This document shows, piece after piece, positions 35,984-45,027 of a DNA stretch of 61,892 nucleotides (its first letter is position 1; every line of letters starts with the position of its first letter). This DNA comes from Henriciella sp. Its GTDB lineage: Bacteria > Pseudomonadota > Alphaproteobacteria > Caulobacterales > Hyphomonadaceae. The stretch is from the NCBI GenBank assembly GCA_021776655.1, contig JAJFFK010000011.1, positions 1-61,892 of the forward strand, in the 5' to 3' direction. The notes under the pieces are model-generated. The model was not told the origin of the DNA and made no database searches. It was given only the letters and a program-made list of their open reading frames with translations. The position numbers and the translations under genes were made by a program.

Positions 35984-37207
35984 ATGAAACCAAGCGCGTC
36001 TCATTTTGGCTGGCTGGCAATTGTATTTGCCTTGACCTTTTCTGGCTGTGTTTCGCCACAGGTGTCATCAAGCCGCTTAACTGGGGATGCGTTGTGTTCG
36101 TGGGGCGGGGTTGAAATTTTCACAGATTTTGAGGCGGCCAGAGCTGACCGCTGCGAAGCTGGTCCGGATGGGTTTCTTTTGACGATCCTGCCTGAAACAG
36201 ATCCGATCAATCCAAGCCCTTGGTATGCCTTCAAAATTGTTGCTGACGCGCCGCAATCTGTTGATGTGACACTCCGCTACCCTGGGTTCAAACACCGATA
36301 TCGGCCCAAGACCAGCCAGGACCGCACCGTATGGATGCGTCTGGCCAATGATCGGGTCACGTTTGATCTTCAGCGCACTACGGCAACGCTCTCTCTTCTG
36401 GTGGGCGAGATACCGACCTATGTGTCTGCGCAGGAAGTGATTGCCAGTAATGAATATACGCGATGGACGGCTGATCTGGTGACGGCGTTTCCCTATCTTC
36501 AGATTGCAGATATCGGACAATCCAGTATGGGACGAAGCCTCTTTCGGATCGAATCTCTTGCGCAATCTGAACAATCGGTTGGCACGATCATGCTTGTCGG
36601 CAGACAGCACCCGCCCGAAGTATCCGGCGTCTTTGCCCTGTTTTCATTCGCCGAAGAGATTTTTGGGGATTCCCATCTCGCTCAGGACTTTCGCAACCGT
36701 TTCTCTATCGTGTTGATACCAGCTCTCAATCCCGATGGCGTTGCCGCGGGCAATTGGCGAATGAATGCAGGAAATGTTGATCTCAATCGAGATTGGGGTC
36801 CATTTTCTCAACCGGAAACGCAAGCCATGCGTGAGGAATTGATACGTATCCACGAGCGAGACAGGTTGGCCTTGTTTCTCGACTTTCATTCAACTTTCAA
36901 AAACGTCATCTATACACAGACAGACGACACGATCACCAACCCTCTGGATTTTGCTGCACGCTGGCATAGCGCAATGAGCGAAGCTGATCGCCAGTTTGGA
37001 ATGGTCAGACAAGGTGGTGACGACACTGACCGAACGACCTCAAAAGCGTATGTTTTCAACACCTATGGCAGTGCTGCCATCACTTTTGAAGTGTATGAGG
37101 AAGAGAATCGCGAGAAGATAAGGTCGTTTTCAAGCATGGCGGCACGTGAAATGATGAAAATACTTCTTGCGGATGCTGAAGCTGAACGAAACAACACGAC
37201 AGATTAG
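35984..37207 (+). CDS. M14-family zinc carboxypeptidase-like lipoprotein
   Basis: 407-aa exported enzyme with a lipobox (LTFSGC, Cys22). An N-terminal beta-rich domain (about 40-150) of the type seen in M14 subfamily B/AGBL-like enzymes precedes the catalytic domain. Zinc ligands are H and E in GRQHPPEVSG and the H of LFLDFHSTF. NPDGVAAGNWRMNAGNVDLNRDW carries the substrate-binding Asn-Arg region. The probable catalytic Glu is in ITFEVYEE. Such enzymes cleave C-terminal amino acids or gamma-glutamyl bonds. GAGGAAA precedes the ATG. Confidence 0.88.
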   Translation: MKPSASHFGWLAIVFALTFSGCVSPQVSSSRLTGDALCSWGGVEIFTDFEAARADRCEAGPDGFLLTILPETDPINPSPWYAFKIVADAPQSVDVTLRYPGFKHRYRPKTSQDRTVWMRLANDRVTFDLQRTTATLSLLVGEIPTYVSAQEVIASNEYTRWTADLVTAFPYLQIADIGQSSMGRSLFRIESLAQSEQSVGTIMLVGRQHPPEVSGVFALFSFAEEIFGDSHLAQDFRNRFSIVLIPALNPDGVAAGNWRMNAGNVDLNRDWGPFSQPETQAMREELIRIHERDRLALFLDFHSTFKNVIYTQTDDTITNPLDFAARWHSAMSEADRQFGMVRQGGDDTDRTTSKAYVFNTYGSAAITFEVYEEENREKIRSFSSMAAREMMKILLADAEAERNNTTD

Positions 37208-37230
37208 AATAGAACCACAACAGGGGAGCG

Positions 37231-39999
37231 GTGGCTGCAATGTTTTATACGAGCTTGCTTTTGAAAAAAATAATACTGGGGGCTGTTATTGGGCTCAGTG
37301 TGACCATGGTCAGCTGCTCTCAAAATGATCTCAGCGAGGGCGAGGCAACGCGTTCGGGCTCACAAGCCTCTGAGCTGACATATGAAGATGCAGCGAGATT
37401 GTTGAATGTCGGACCGATAGGGCCTGACGAGGTTTTCGCCGACCCTGATTCCGCAAATAGTGATTATCTGGCCGAATATTTCCCAGGCATGACTGAGTAT
37501 GATCAGTCGATACCTTTGCCTCATGACGTTTTGGGTTTTGCGCCTGGTGAGATGCACCTTACGCCGGAAACCCTGTTATACTATGCCAGGGAAGTCGCAG
37601 CAGTTTCGCCCAGCGCAAAACTGGAGATTATTGGCTATAGCCACGAAAAAAGACCGCTCGCGCATCTATACATTTCCTCTCCTGAAAATATTGCAAATCT
37701 TGAGGAGATCAGACAGCGACACGTCTCGGCCGGGTCCTCTGAAGATTATATTCTGGTGTTGAAGCTTGCCTATTCCATTCATGGCGATGAACCAAGCGGC
37801 GCCAACGCGGTGCCACTGATTGCGTACTATTTGACAGCTTCTACTGATCCCTGGGTGGAGGAATTCCTTGAACGCACGGTGGTGATAATCGAGCCGACGC
37901 AAAACCCTGATGGTATGACGCGCTATGCACAATGGGCCAATTCACATCGGGCGAATATTGCGAATGCAGATCCTATGCAAAGAAACAAGCACGCCGGATG
38001 GCCGGGGGGGCGGACCAATCATTACTGGTTCGACTTGAATCGGGACTGGATATTTGTCGTACATCCAGAATCCCGGGCGCGGATAGAGCAATACCATCGC
38101 TGGAAACCCCATGTATTGGGTGATTACCATGAGATGGCCGGCGATACTCCCAGCTATTTCTTTCAGCCGGGGCATCCCAAGCGAACCAACCCACTGACGC
38201 TGGATGAAAATCAGCGCATCACAGCCTCGCTCGCCAAATTTCATGCCGCCGCTCTCGATCGTGCTGGCCAGGATTATTTCTCGGGTGAGAGCTTTGATGA
38301 TTTCTATTATGGTAAAGGCTCAGCTTATCCGGACATGGTGGGAGGGATAGGACTTCTATTCGAACAAACAGCTTCGCGCGGGCAGGTGCGTGATTTCGAT
38401 GGTGAAAAGCTGACATTCAGACAAACGATTTCCAATCAGATTACGACATCGTTCTCACTGATGAAGGGAGCTGATGCCATGCGTGATGAAATTATCGCTT
38501 ACAGGTTCGCGTTCCGTGACGCCGAACGGCAGCGGGCAGCTTCAACACGCATAAAGGGATTTGTCTTTTCTGATGATGATGACCCGGCCCGGGCGCACAA
38601 CCTTGTCAGGTTGCTGGCCACTCACCAGATAGCCGTCTATGAATTGTCGAGATCAGTCACCCGCGATGGTGTCAAGTTTGAACCGGGGCATGCCTGGATT
38701 GTGCCCACTGATGCGTCACAATATGGCTTGGTGACATCGCTTTTTGAAACGCGCACAGTATTTGAAGATAATGTCTTCTATGATGTCTCGACATGGAATT
38801 TGCCGACGGCATTCAATTTGCCATATGGGTCTCTGGACAATGTCAGCAATCTGCTGGGAAATCGATTGCTGGAATTGCCACAAGGTCAGCCCGTTCAGGT
38901 GAATCCTGAAGCAGTTGCGTATGCAATTCCATGGAACCAGCTGGAGGCGCCAAGACTGCTCGAAAAATTACTGGCAAATGATGTGTTCCCACGTGTCGCG
39001 GCAAAACCTTTTGGCGGTGAGCTTATCGACGGCGAACACAAGCAGTTTGCCCAGGGAACAATTATCGTCAGACTACGAGACCAGGATACGGTTGATGCAT
39101 TCCAGCGGGCTGTCTCACAAGTACCTTCAGTCTCGGTCACGGCACTTGCCTCGGGCTTGACAGCCGATGGACCAGATCTGGGCTCGCGCGATATGAAGGG
39201 GATCTATCCTGTCAGATTGGCACTGATCGTGGGAGAGGAAGTTTCTACATCCGAAGCGGGATCGCTCTGGCATTTCATTGACAGTCAGATAGGTGCGCCA
39301 GTGACGCTTTTGGATGCTACCCATGCGATTGATGCCGATCTTTCAGACTACACACATATCCTGATGGTCGATGGTGCATATACCAGATTGTCAGATATCA
39401 GCTGTGATCTGAAAGAGTGGGTGCAAGCTGGCGGTGTACTCGTTGCTCAAAAGTACGCCGTCACATGGGTGCACGAGAATCTCATCGAAGGTGGAGAAAC
39501 TTATATAGAGAGTTGCGCAGAAGTATCTGAGCAAGCCTTGCCAGGTGATGAGGGCACAGAAGAGGCGGTTGAAGATGAAGGTGGCGATGCGCCAGTATAC
39601 CGTGCCTATCAGGATTTTGAGCGAGACAATGGTGACCGACTTGTGCGTGGCTCAGTATTTCAGGCGGAAATTGATCTCACACATCCATTTTCTTATGGCA
39701 TTCAACGAGATATAATTCCCTTGTTTCGAACATGGAATAAAATTCTTGAGCCCGCCATAGTAAGTTACGATACGCCTGTTCGATATACCGAAACGCCACT
39801 TGTCTCAGGATTTGTAAGTGAGACCAAACTTGAGGAACTGGCCGGCACACCCGCTGTGGCTGCCCACAGGACAGGTGAAGGTCATATTGTAACTTTGGCT
39901 GATGATCTTGTTTTCCGTGGTATTTGGCATGGCAGTGAGCGCATCTATGCGAATATTATCTATTTTACTCAGACAATTGAAGATCGAAGTGACGAGTAA
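37231..39999 (+). CDS. Large M14-family zinc metallopeptidase lipoprotein
   Basis: 922-aa exported peptidase. Signal peptide with lipobox MVSC (about Cys29). The M14 domain lies at about 85-420: zinc ligands in YSIHGDEPSG (H, E) and GDYHEMAGD (H), NPDGMTRYAQWAN, WFDLNRDW, and catalytic E in GLLFEQTASRG. The C-terminal 450 residues contain a domain resembling class I glutamine amidotransferase or flavodoxin folds (YTHILMVDGAYTRL), with an acidic insertion (GDEGTEEAVEDEGGD). The architecture is typical of large proteobacterial M14 proteins of unknown specificity. The start may instead be ATG at 37240. The gene lies 23 bp after the first M14 gene. Confidence 0.86.
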   Translation: MAAMFYTSLLLKKIILGAVIGLSVTMVSCSQNDLSEGEATRSGSQASELTYEDAARLLNVGPIGPDEVFADPDSANSDYLAEYFPGMTEYDQSIPLPHDVLGFAPGEMHLTPETLLYYAREVAAVSPSAKLEIIGYSHEKRPLAHLYISSPENIANLEEIRQRHVSAGSSEDYILVLKLAYSIHGDEPSGANAVPLIAYYLTASTDPWVEEFLERTVVIIEPTQNPDGMTRYAQWANSHRANIANADPMQRNKHAGWPGGRTNHYWFDLNRDWIFVVHPESRARIEQYHRWKPHVLGDYHEMAGDTPSYFFQPGHPKRTNPLTLDENQRITASLAKFHAAALDRAGQDYFSGESFDDFYYGKGSAYPDMVGGIGLLFEQTASRGQVRDFDGEKLTFRQTISNQITTSFSLMKGADAMRDEIIAYRFAFRDAERQRAASTRIKGFVFSDDDDPARAHNLVRLLATHQIAVYELSRSVTRDGVKFEPGHAWIVPTDASQYGLVTSLFETRTVFEDNVFYDVSTWNLPTAFNLPYGSLDNVSNLLGNRLLELPQGQPVQVNPEAVAYAIPWNQLEAPRLLEKLLANDVFPRVAAKPFGGELIDGEHKQFAQGTIIVRLRDQDTVDAFQRAVSQVPSVSVTALASGLTADGPDLGSRDMKGIYPVRLALIVGEEVSTSEAGSLWHFIDSQIGAPVTLLDATHAIDADLSDYTHILMVDGAYTRLSDISCDLKEWVQAGGVLVAQKYAVTWVHENLIEGGETYIESCAEVSEQALPGDEGTEEAVEDEGGDAPVYRAYQDFERDNGDRLVRGSVFQAEIDLTHPFSYGIQRDIIPLFRTWNKILEPAIVSYDTPVRYTETPLVSGFVSETKLEELAGTPAVAAHRTGEGHIVTLADDLVFRGIWHGSERIYANIIYFTQTIEDRSDE

Positions 40000-40029
40000 G
40001 CTCAAATGACGGTGTGTTATCATGTGTGG

Positions 40030-40050
40030 CGAATATCAGGTGGATATTCG
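40030..40050. repeat. Inverted repeat between convergent genes
   Basis: CGAATATC-AGGTG-GATATTCG is a perfect 8-bp inverted repeat between the M14 gene and the convergent copB. It has no strong T-run on either side, so it is only a possible terminator. Confidence 0.4.
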
Positions 40051-40083
40051 GTTCGATGAGTGAAGACATGTTTTTGTTTCTCC

Positions 40084-40878
40084 TTAATACCAGGCGCGGA
40101 TGCCAATGACGAAAACCGTTCGGTCCGTATCTTCACCCCTGGCTTTGATGATGTTTGCCGTCTCGCCGAGACTGCTCTGCCAGGCGACGCCAATGTAGGG
40201 CGCAAATTCGCGGGCAATTTCGTAGCGCAAGCGCAGGCCTGCCTCTATATCCGTGACCCCGGTGCCAACTTGCGGTTCGGGAATGCCCTGCGCAGAGAGA
40301 TTGAGTTCGGCGCGAGGTTGAAGGATCAGGCGTTGCGTTAGCAGGACCTCGTATTCAGCTTCGATCCGGGCGGTGACATCTCCATCGGTGCTGAGAAATG
40401 CGGCGGCGTCGACCTCGAACCAATAGGGTGCGAGGCCCTGAATACCGATGACCGCATGGGTGCGACCTCCCGGTTCAAAATCATAACGCACACCCGTTTG
40501 CAGATCGAAATAGGGTGAGACCGCCCGCGACCAAAGCGCCTGGATTTCGGCATCCTCAATCTCATCGGACCCGTAGGAATATTCGCCCTCGGCTTTGAAC
40601 CATAATTTGTTGAGATCGCCGCCATACCAGCCCTGAGTGTCCCAGACGCCTGTGTCTTCGCCATTGGCAAACTGTGTCTCAAACCGGTCGGCCTGTATGT
40701 ACCAGTTGGTCTGGTGCCCGCTACCGGCCTGAATAGCGGCGCGCGAGGCGGCCATTTCGTCAGCGCCCCAATAAGCGTCGGCTTGCGACCAGGGCGGGGT
40801 GGTTTCTGTCTCCTGAGCTGTTATGGGCAGCGCGGCGAACGCAAGGCTGGCGGTGGCCAGTGTCATGAAGCGCCTCAT
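40084..40878 (-). CDS. copB: Copper resistance protein B
   Basis: 264-aa outer-membrane beta-barrel protein of the CopB family. It has a signal peptide (cleaved near PITAQ) followed by the conserved WYIQADRFETQFANGEDTGVWDTQGWYGGDLNKLWFKAEGE block, then barrel strands (ARIEAEYEVLLTQRLILQPRAELN, LRLRYEIAREFAPYIGVAW). It lacks the Met/His-rich N-terminal repeat of some homologues. It overlaps copA by 4 bp and is the last gene of the copper operon. Confidence 0.93.
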   Translation of the reverse strand: MRRFMTLATASLAFAALPITAQETETTPPWSQADAYWGADEMAASRAAIQAGSGHQTNWYIQADRFETQFANGEDTGVWDTQGWYGGDLNKLWFKAEGEYSYGSDEIEDAEIQALWSRAVSPYFDLQTGVRYDFEPGGRTHAVIGIQGLAPYWFEVDAAAFLSTDGDVTARIEAEYEVLLTQRLILQPRAELNLSAQGIPEPQVGTGVTDIEAGLRLRYEIAREFAPYIGVAWQSSLGETANIIKARGEDTDRTVFVIGIRAWY

Positions 40879-42644
40879 TCGCTTTCTCCTCCCATGTCCA
40901 TACTGTCATGGTCGTGATCCATTTCCATATCGCCGATACCGTCCATGTCCATCATCTCGCCGCGCGGCAGGACCGACACGACCTGCATCATCCCGGCATG
41001 CATGTGGAACAGAAGGTGGCAGTGGAAGGCCCAATCGCCGACATGATCGGCCGAGACGAGGTAAGAGAGTTTCTCACCCGGCTTGACGATGACCGTATGC
41101 TTGCGCGGCAGGTGGTCACCCTGACCATTTTCCAGCTCGAAGAACATGCCGTGCAAATGGATCGGGTGTGGCATCATCGTGTCATTGATCAGGGTCATGC
41201 GCACGCGCTCACCCTCACGCATTTGAATGGCTTGTTTGACATCTGCAAAGCACACGCCGTCAAACGACCACATATAGCGCTCCATGTTGGAGGTCAGGTG
41301 GAGCTTGATCTCGCGGCCCGGCGAGCGTGTGTCTGGGTTAGGCTCAAGGCTTCGTAGCTGGGTGTACCGAAGCGTGCGGTGCGGCACACCCTCCAGCCCA
41401 ACACCCGGCTCATCAAGGCGGCTCATCGGCATCATCGCGACATTGGCGACACCTGGGCCTCGCTTGATTTCAGATGGCGCGCTCATATCCATGCTGGAAT
41501 GGTCTGTCTCGACCATGCCGGCCATGTCCTCCATGCCCATATCTTTCATCGTCAGAACGGGCGCCGCGCGCATAGTCGGAGCCTCAGCGCGCAGCCCAGC
41601 ATCCGGCCCGAACGTCGCGACAGCTTGTCCCGAGCGGTCAATCGCTTCAGCGACAAACGCGTAAGCACGCGCGTCAGTCGGCTTGATTATCACATCATAG
41701 GTCTCGGCGGAGCCCATCTGAAACTCGTCAATTTCGAGCGGCTGCACATTAAGGCCATCCGCTGCCACAATCGTCATTGGCAGACCGGGAATGCGGACAT
41801 TGAACAGTGTCATCGCTGAAGCGTTGATGATCCTCAACCGGATCCGTTCGCCCGGCACAAACACGCCATTCCAGTTATCCGCAGTTGAATGACCATTGAT
41901 CAAATAGGTGTAGGTGGCCCCTGTCACGTCGGCGATATCGCGCGGGGACATCCGCATCGCGCCCCACATGCTGCGCTCACGCAATGCGGCGGCTAGACTG
42001 TTTTCAGATGCATCGGCGAAGAATTCGTGTAGCGTTGGTTGATTGTAATTGTACGTGTCGCTCATCTTCTTCAGCTTGGCGAAAATGCGGTGCGGATTTT
42101 CAAAGCTCCAATCCGACAGGACCATGACATATTCGCGGTCATACCGGACAGGGTCTGCATCCTTTGGATCAATGATTATTGGGCCGTAATGGCCGAGTTG
42201 TTCCTGCAAGCCCGAATGTGAGTGATACCAGTAGGTTCCGCTTTGCGGCACCGAGAACTGGTATTTGAACGTCTCGCCGGGCCGGATACCGGGAAAGGCG
42301 ACGCCCGGCACGCCATCCATCTGGAACGGGACCAGAAGGCCATGCCAGTGGATTGATGTGTCTTCCTTGAGGTTATTTGTGACATTGAGCGTAATCTTCT
42401 CGCCCTCGCGAAAGCGGATGAGCGGGGCTGGTAGCGTGCCATTGACCCCAACCGCCTGTCCAGCACGGCCTTTGATGCGCACCGGGAACTTGCCGATTTT
42501 CAAATCAAATTGGGTTTCGGTATTGGTCGGCACACCATAATTGCCATCAGAGGCACTGCGGGCCCAGGCCGGCAGGAGGTTGCTCGCGCCGAGGGCGAGG
42601 CTGCTACCTGCAACGGACTGCAGGAAATATCTTCGATTGAACAT
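40875..42644 (-). CDS. copA: Multicopper oxidase CopA
   Basis: 589-aa periplasmic copper oxidase that detoxifies Cu(I). A Tat signal begins the protein (MFNRRYFLQSVAGSS...). Copper sites are visible: HWHGLLVPF and YWYHSHSGLQEQ in the first cupredoxin domain, HPIHLHGMFFE and HCHLLFHMHAGMM (type 1/trinuclear) at the end. Met/His-rich segments occur around 380-410 (MKDMGMEDMAGM) and at the C-terminus (DHDHDSMDMGG). I prefer ATG 42644, which places the twin arginines correctly; a frame from 42692 adds 16 residues of unlikely signal sequence. Confidence 0.95.
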   Translation of the reverse strand: MFNRRYFLQSVAGSSLALGASNLLPAWARSASDGNYGVPTNTETQFDLKIGKFPVRIKGRAGQAVGVNGTLPAPLIRFREGEKITLNVTNNLKEDTSIHWHGLLVPFQMDGVPGVAFPGIRPGETFKYQFSVPQSGTYWYHSHSGLQEQLGHYGPIIIDPKDADPVRYDREYVMVLSDWSFENPHRIFAKLKKMSDTYNYNQPTLHEFFADASENSLAAALRERSMWGAMRMSPRDIADVTGATYTYLINGHSTADNWNGVFVPGERIRLRIINASAMTLFNVRIPGLPMTIVAADGLNVQPLEIDEFQMGSAETYDVIIKPTDARAYAFVAEAIDRSGQAVATFGPDAGLRAEAPTMRAAPVLTMKDMGMEDMAGMVETDHSSMDMSAPSEIKRGPGVANVAMMPMSRLDEPGVGLEGVPHRTLRYTQLRSLEPNPDTRSPGREIKLHLTSNMERYMWSFDGVCFADVKQAIQMREGERVRMTLINDTMMPHPIHLHGMFFELENGQGDHLPRKHTVIVKPGEKLSYLVSADHVGDWAFHCHLLFHMHAGMMQVVSVLPRGEMMDMDGIGDMEMDHDHDSMDMGGESE

Positions 42645-42731
42645 GGGTAAGTCTCTTGTGAATTGATCTCTTGTGCAGGAAGCCTGCGCCATACACCGCT
42701 ACTCGATTGGACACGGGCAAAGGCTTGGGGA

Positions 42732-43172
42732 TCAATTCAGGAGGCGTATCTTCAGAGAGACAGGCGTGTCTATGACACCCGGCGGATCAAGCCATCGCAG
42801 GCCAGCAAATGACCGGGCGGTAAGGGAAGCCTGCCTGTTGGTCGCTTGGATAGCGGCGGGCATACGGGGTTGAGGCGTTTGCTCTTTAACTGTCCAGACA
42901 TCTGCATCTGTCTGGGATAGAACAGTTTTATGAGTGCCCTCTAAAGTACCACAAAGATGCGCATCATCGCTACACAGTGTGCTGCCATGACCTGCCGTCT
43001 GAGTACGGGCGTGTGCCGGATCTTGATGCGCCATATGCGCCCCATGCACAGCCATATTAGCTGAACCAAGTTCATGGCTTGTTAGTATCTGATCTGCAGC
43101 GCAGGCACACGCTTGACCGATGCTGAACAGCAGCGCGACAAGGATTATCATACTGGATTTGACAATACTCAT
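42732..43172 (-). CDS. Small secreted His/Cys-rich protein of the copper operon
   Basis: 146-aa protein of no recognised family. The signal peptide is clear (MSIVKSSMIILVALLFSIGQACA). The mature part has many His, Met and Cys residues (NMAVHGAHMAHQDPAH, HGSTLCSDDAHLCG), suitable for binding copper in the periplasm. It is followed by copA after 87 bp and overlaps the cyclophilin gene by 4 bp, so it belongs to the operon. Metal binding is an inference from composition. Confidence 0.7.
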   Translation of the reverse strand: MSIVKSSMIILVALLFSIGQACACAADQILTSHELGSANMAVHGAHMAHQDPAHARTQTAGHGSTLCSDDAHLCGTLEGTHKTVLSQTDADVWTVKEQTPQPRMPAAIQATNRQASLTARSFAGLRWLDPPGVIDTPVSLKIRLLN

Positions 43173-44068
43173 GGGCGTAGGGCGACCAATTCTGAAATGC
43201 GTTCAACCGGGGGCTCAAAGCCGCAAATGTCAAGGACTTCCGGCGGGGTGCGATAGAAGAACTCATTACCGCGCACGCGCTTTTGCGTTTTGGCGTCTTC
43301 AAAGGCGGGGCTGTCAGAGATCATCACCCGGTACGCCGGGCGGCCTGTTTCGGGCAGATCTGCAGCGATCTGCATTGAGAGGATTTCGTCGCCTTGATCC
43401 GGGGCCTGGATGACTCCGCTTTCAATTGCACGGTCGCCGCGTTTCAGCTTTTGAATGTATTGCATACCACTGATCACCCGCCCGAACACAGTGAGGTTTC
43501 GGTCGAGATAACGCTGCGCGTCCAAGACGATATAGAATTCGGTGCCACCAGAATCGGGATCCGTGTCACGGGCCATCGCCATCGCACCGGGACAGTGCAG
43601 CAACCATTCGCGGCCAATCTCTTCACTGCGGCCAACAGGAAACCCGTCTATATGACCAATTTCAGGCGCGAACATATCGCCATTGCCGAGGGGTACGAAA
43701 CCGGCCTCTGACAGGGGGCGATCATTCTCATTCACGAGCGTCGGGTACGTTTCGATGAGATCTTCATCCTCAAGCCCGCCTTGCGCGACAAAAGCATCAA
43801 TGACGCGGTAAAACCGCTGGCCATCATAGACACCATCACTGGCCAGAGCGCGAACCTGTGCAACATGATCCGGCGCGAAGTCAGGATTAAGTTCGACAAC
43901 GGTTTGTCCGTGTATCGTGTTGATAAGAAGTAAGTTTTCTGGCGAAACTTGGCGCCATATCGCAGGTTCTTCGGTGATGGTTTCGGTCTCTGCCTGGGCC
44001 TGGGCCGCAGGAGATTGGCAAGCTGCACTGAGCATAAGACTTGCGAGAATGACAGCAGGTTTGATCAT
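43169..44068 (-). CDS. Cyclophilin-type peptidyl-prolyl isomerase lipoprotein
   Basis: 299-aa exported PPIase. The lipoprotein signal ends at LSAAC (Cys16). The cyclophilin domain starts with NLLLINTIHGQTVVELNPDFAPDHVAQVRALASDGVYDGQRFYRVIDAFVAQGG, where FYRVI-FVAQGG is the active-site pattern, and continues with GTEFYIVLDAQRYLDRNLTVFGRVISGM. The usual GPGT-type binding segment is altered. Start 44068 has AAGGTG 6 nt upstream. It overlaps the next gene of the copper operon, so it may help fold exported copper proteins. Confidence 0.88.
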   Translation of the reverse strand: MIKPAVILASLMLSAACQSPAAQAQAETETITEEPAIWRQVSPENLLLINTIHGQTVVELNPDFAPDHVAQVRALASDGVYDGQRFYRVIDAFVAQGGLEDEDLIETYPTLVNENDRPLSEAGFVPLGNGDMFAPEIGHIDGFPVGRSEEIGREWLLHCPGAMAMARDTDPDSGGTEFYIVLDAQRYLDRNLTVFGRVISGMQYIQKLKRGDRAIESGVIQAPDQGDEILSMQIAADLPETGRPAYRVMISDSPAFEDAKTQKRVRGNEFFYRTPPEVLDICGFEPPVERISELVALRP

Positions 44069-44136
44069 GAGGTCACCTTGAACAGGTTGCTTGAAAAACA
44101 TGGCCTAGCATGAAGTCCGGCGATGCCAAAACCTGG

Positions 44137-44568
44137 TTACAGCGTGCACCACGGCTTGTCCGTTCCCATCACAATCGCCTGACCCTGTGCGAGCAGGCGC
44201 GTGGCAAGTGTCTCGCCGTCGGTTGTGGTGACGGATGCGATCACTCGGCCAGCATACTTGCCGCGAGAAATATTGGTCAGAGTCACATGGCTGCCCACCG
44301 GAGAAGAGGCGAGCACGGAGGCTTTGGCGCTCCGAGCCAGTGTTTTTTTGGCAGCGCATTTAGGCCGGAACAGTTCCGGCGCATCAATTCCGCGCAGGCG
44401 TACAGAAATGACCAGAGTTTGATCGAGCCAAATTGTCGCGCGCACCTTCACAGTGTCGCCATCGACCACCCGGATAATCTCGGCTGGGATTGGGCCTGCC
44501 AAATTGTCCGCACGCGCAATTGGCAAACCGCAACCAAGAATAGAAAATACAACCCAAAGACGAAACAT
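44137..44568 (-). CDS. Staphylococcal nuclease-like (thermonuclease) protein, secreted
   Basis: 143-aa small nuclease-fold protein. It starts with a signal peptide (MFRLWVVFSILGCGLPIARA), then the SNase OB-fold. VVDGDTVKV holds a metal-binding Asp, LRGIDAPEL an Arg and catalytic Glu, and GRVIA the second Arg. These match the catalytic set of the family. A frame extending to 44733 would overlap the divergent regulator promoter, so I chose ATG 44568. It may share a transcript with the copper genes, 68 bp downstream. Confidence 0.85.
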   Translation of the reverse strand: MFRLWVVFSILGCGLPIARADNLAGPIPAEIIRVVDGDTVKVRATIWLDQTLVISVRLRGIDAPELFRPKCAAKKTLARSAKASVLASSPVGSHVTLTNISRGKYAGRVIASVTTTDGETLATRLLAQGQAIVMGTDKPWCTL

Positions 44569-44656
44569 ATTTAAAGTTGTAGGATTATGTTCCTGTTTTG
44601 TCCAGAGTGCTTTTGCATATACGTAGAAGCGTTCCGGATATCTGCATTCGAAATAG

Positions 44657-44691
44657 TTAGACTTGACTCTAATTAAACAATAATCTAAATA
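44657..44691 (+). promoter_or_regulatory. Promoter and operator of the SdpR-like gene
   Basis: TTGACT (44663-44668), a 17-nt spacer and TAAATA (44686-44691) form a promoter. Inverted repeats TTAGA...TCTAA (44657-44672) cover the -35 and TAATC...GATTA (44681-44698) cover the -10, fitting ArsR-type autorepression. The predicted start of RNA near 44698 coincides with the second ATG, so the mRNA may be leaderless. Confidence 0.5.
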
Positions 44692-44697
44692 ATGATT

Positions 44698-45027
44698 ATG
44701 AAACTTGCTATCGTTCTGAAAGCCCTGAACCATCCAATCCGCCGGGATATCATCTCGCGGCTGAAGGATGGCCCAATCACTGCGGGTGATCTCGCGGATG
44801 CATATCCGGTATCAAAGCCAAGCATGTCGACCCATTTTGCTGCCTTGAAAAACGCTGACCTGATCAACGGAAACAGAGATGGGGTGACCATCATCTATAG
44901 CTTGAACGCCACCGTTGCAGAAGAAGCCATGGCGTCCCTGATGGATCTGCTTGGCACGGGCAGCGAAGCATTGAGCAGCACAACACAGCCTGACCTGGTG
45001 TCCAAAAAAACGGAACTACAATCATGA
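44698..45027 (+). CDS. ArsR/SdpR-family repressor
   Basis: 109-aa winged-helix protein (KLAIVLKALNHPIRRDIISRLKDGPITAGDLADAYPVSKPSMSTHFAALKNADLINGNRDGVTIIYSLN), typical of the ArsR/SmtB superfamily. No Cys-rich metal site is visible. It overlaps an SdpI-like membrane protein by 4 bp. In Bacillus, SdpR and SdpI form a two-gene immunity operon in which SdpI sequesters SdpR. I chose ATG 44698 over ATG 44692 because of the promoter position. Confidence 0.85.
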   Translation: MKLAIVLKALNHPIRRDIISRLKDGPITAGDLADAYPVSKPSMSTHFAALKNADLINGNRDGVTIIYSLNATVAEEAMASLMDLLGTGSEALSSTTQPDLVSKKTELQS

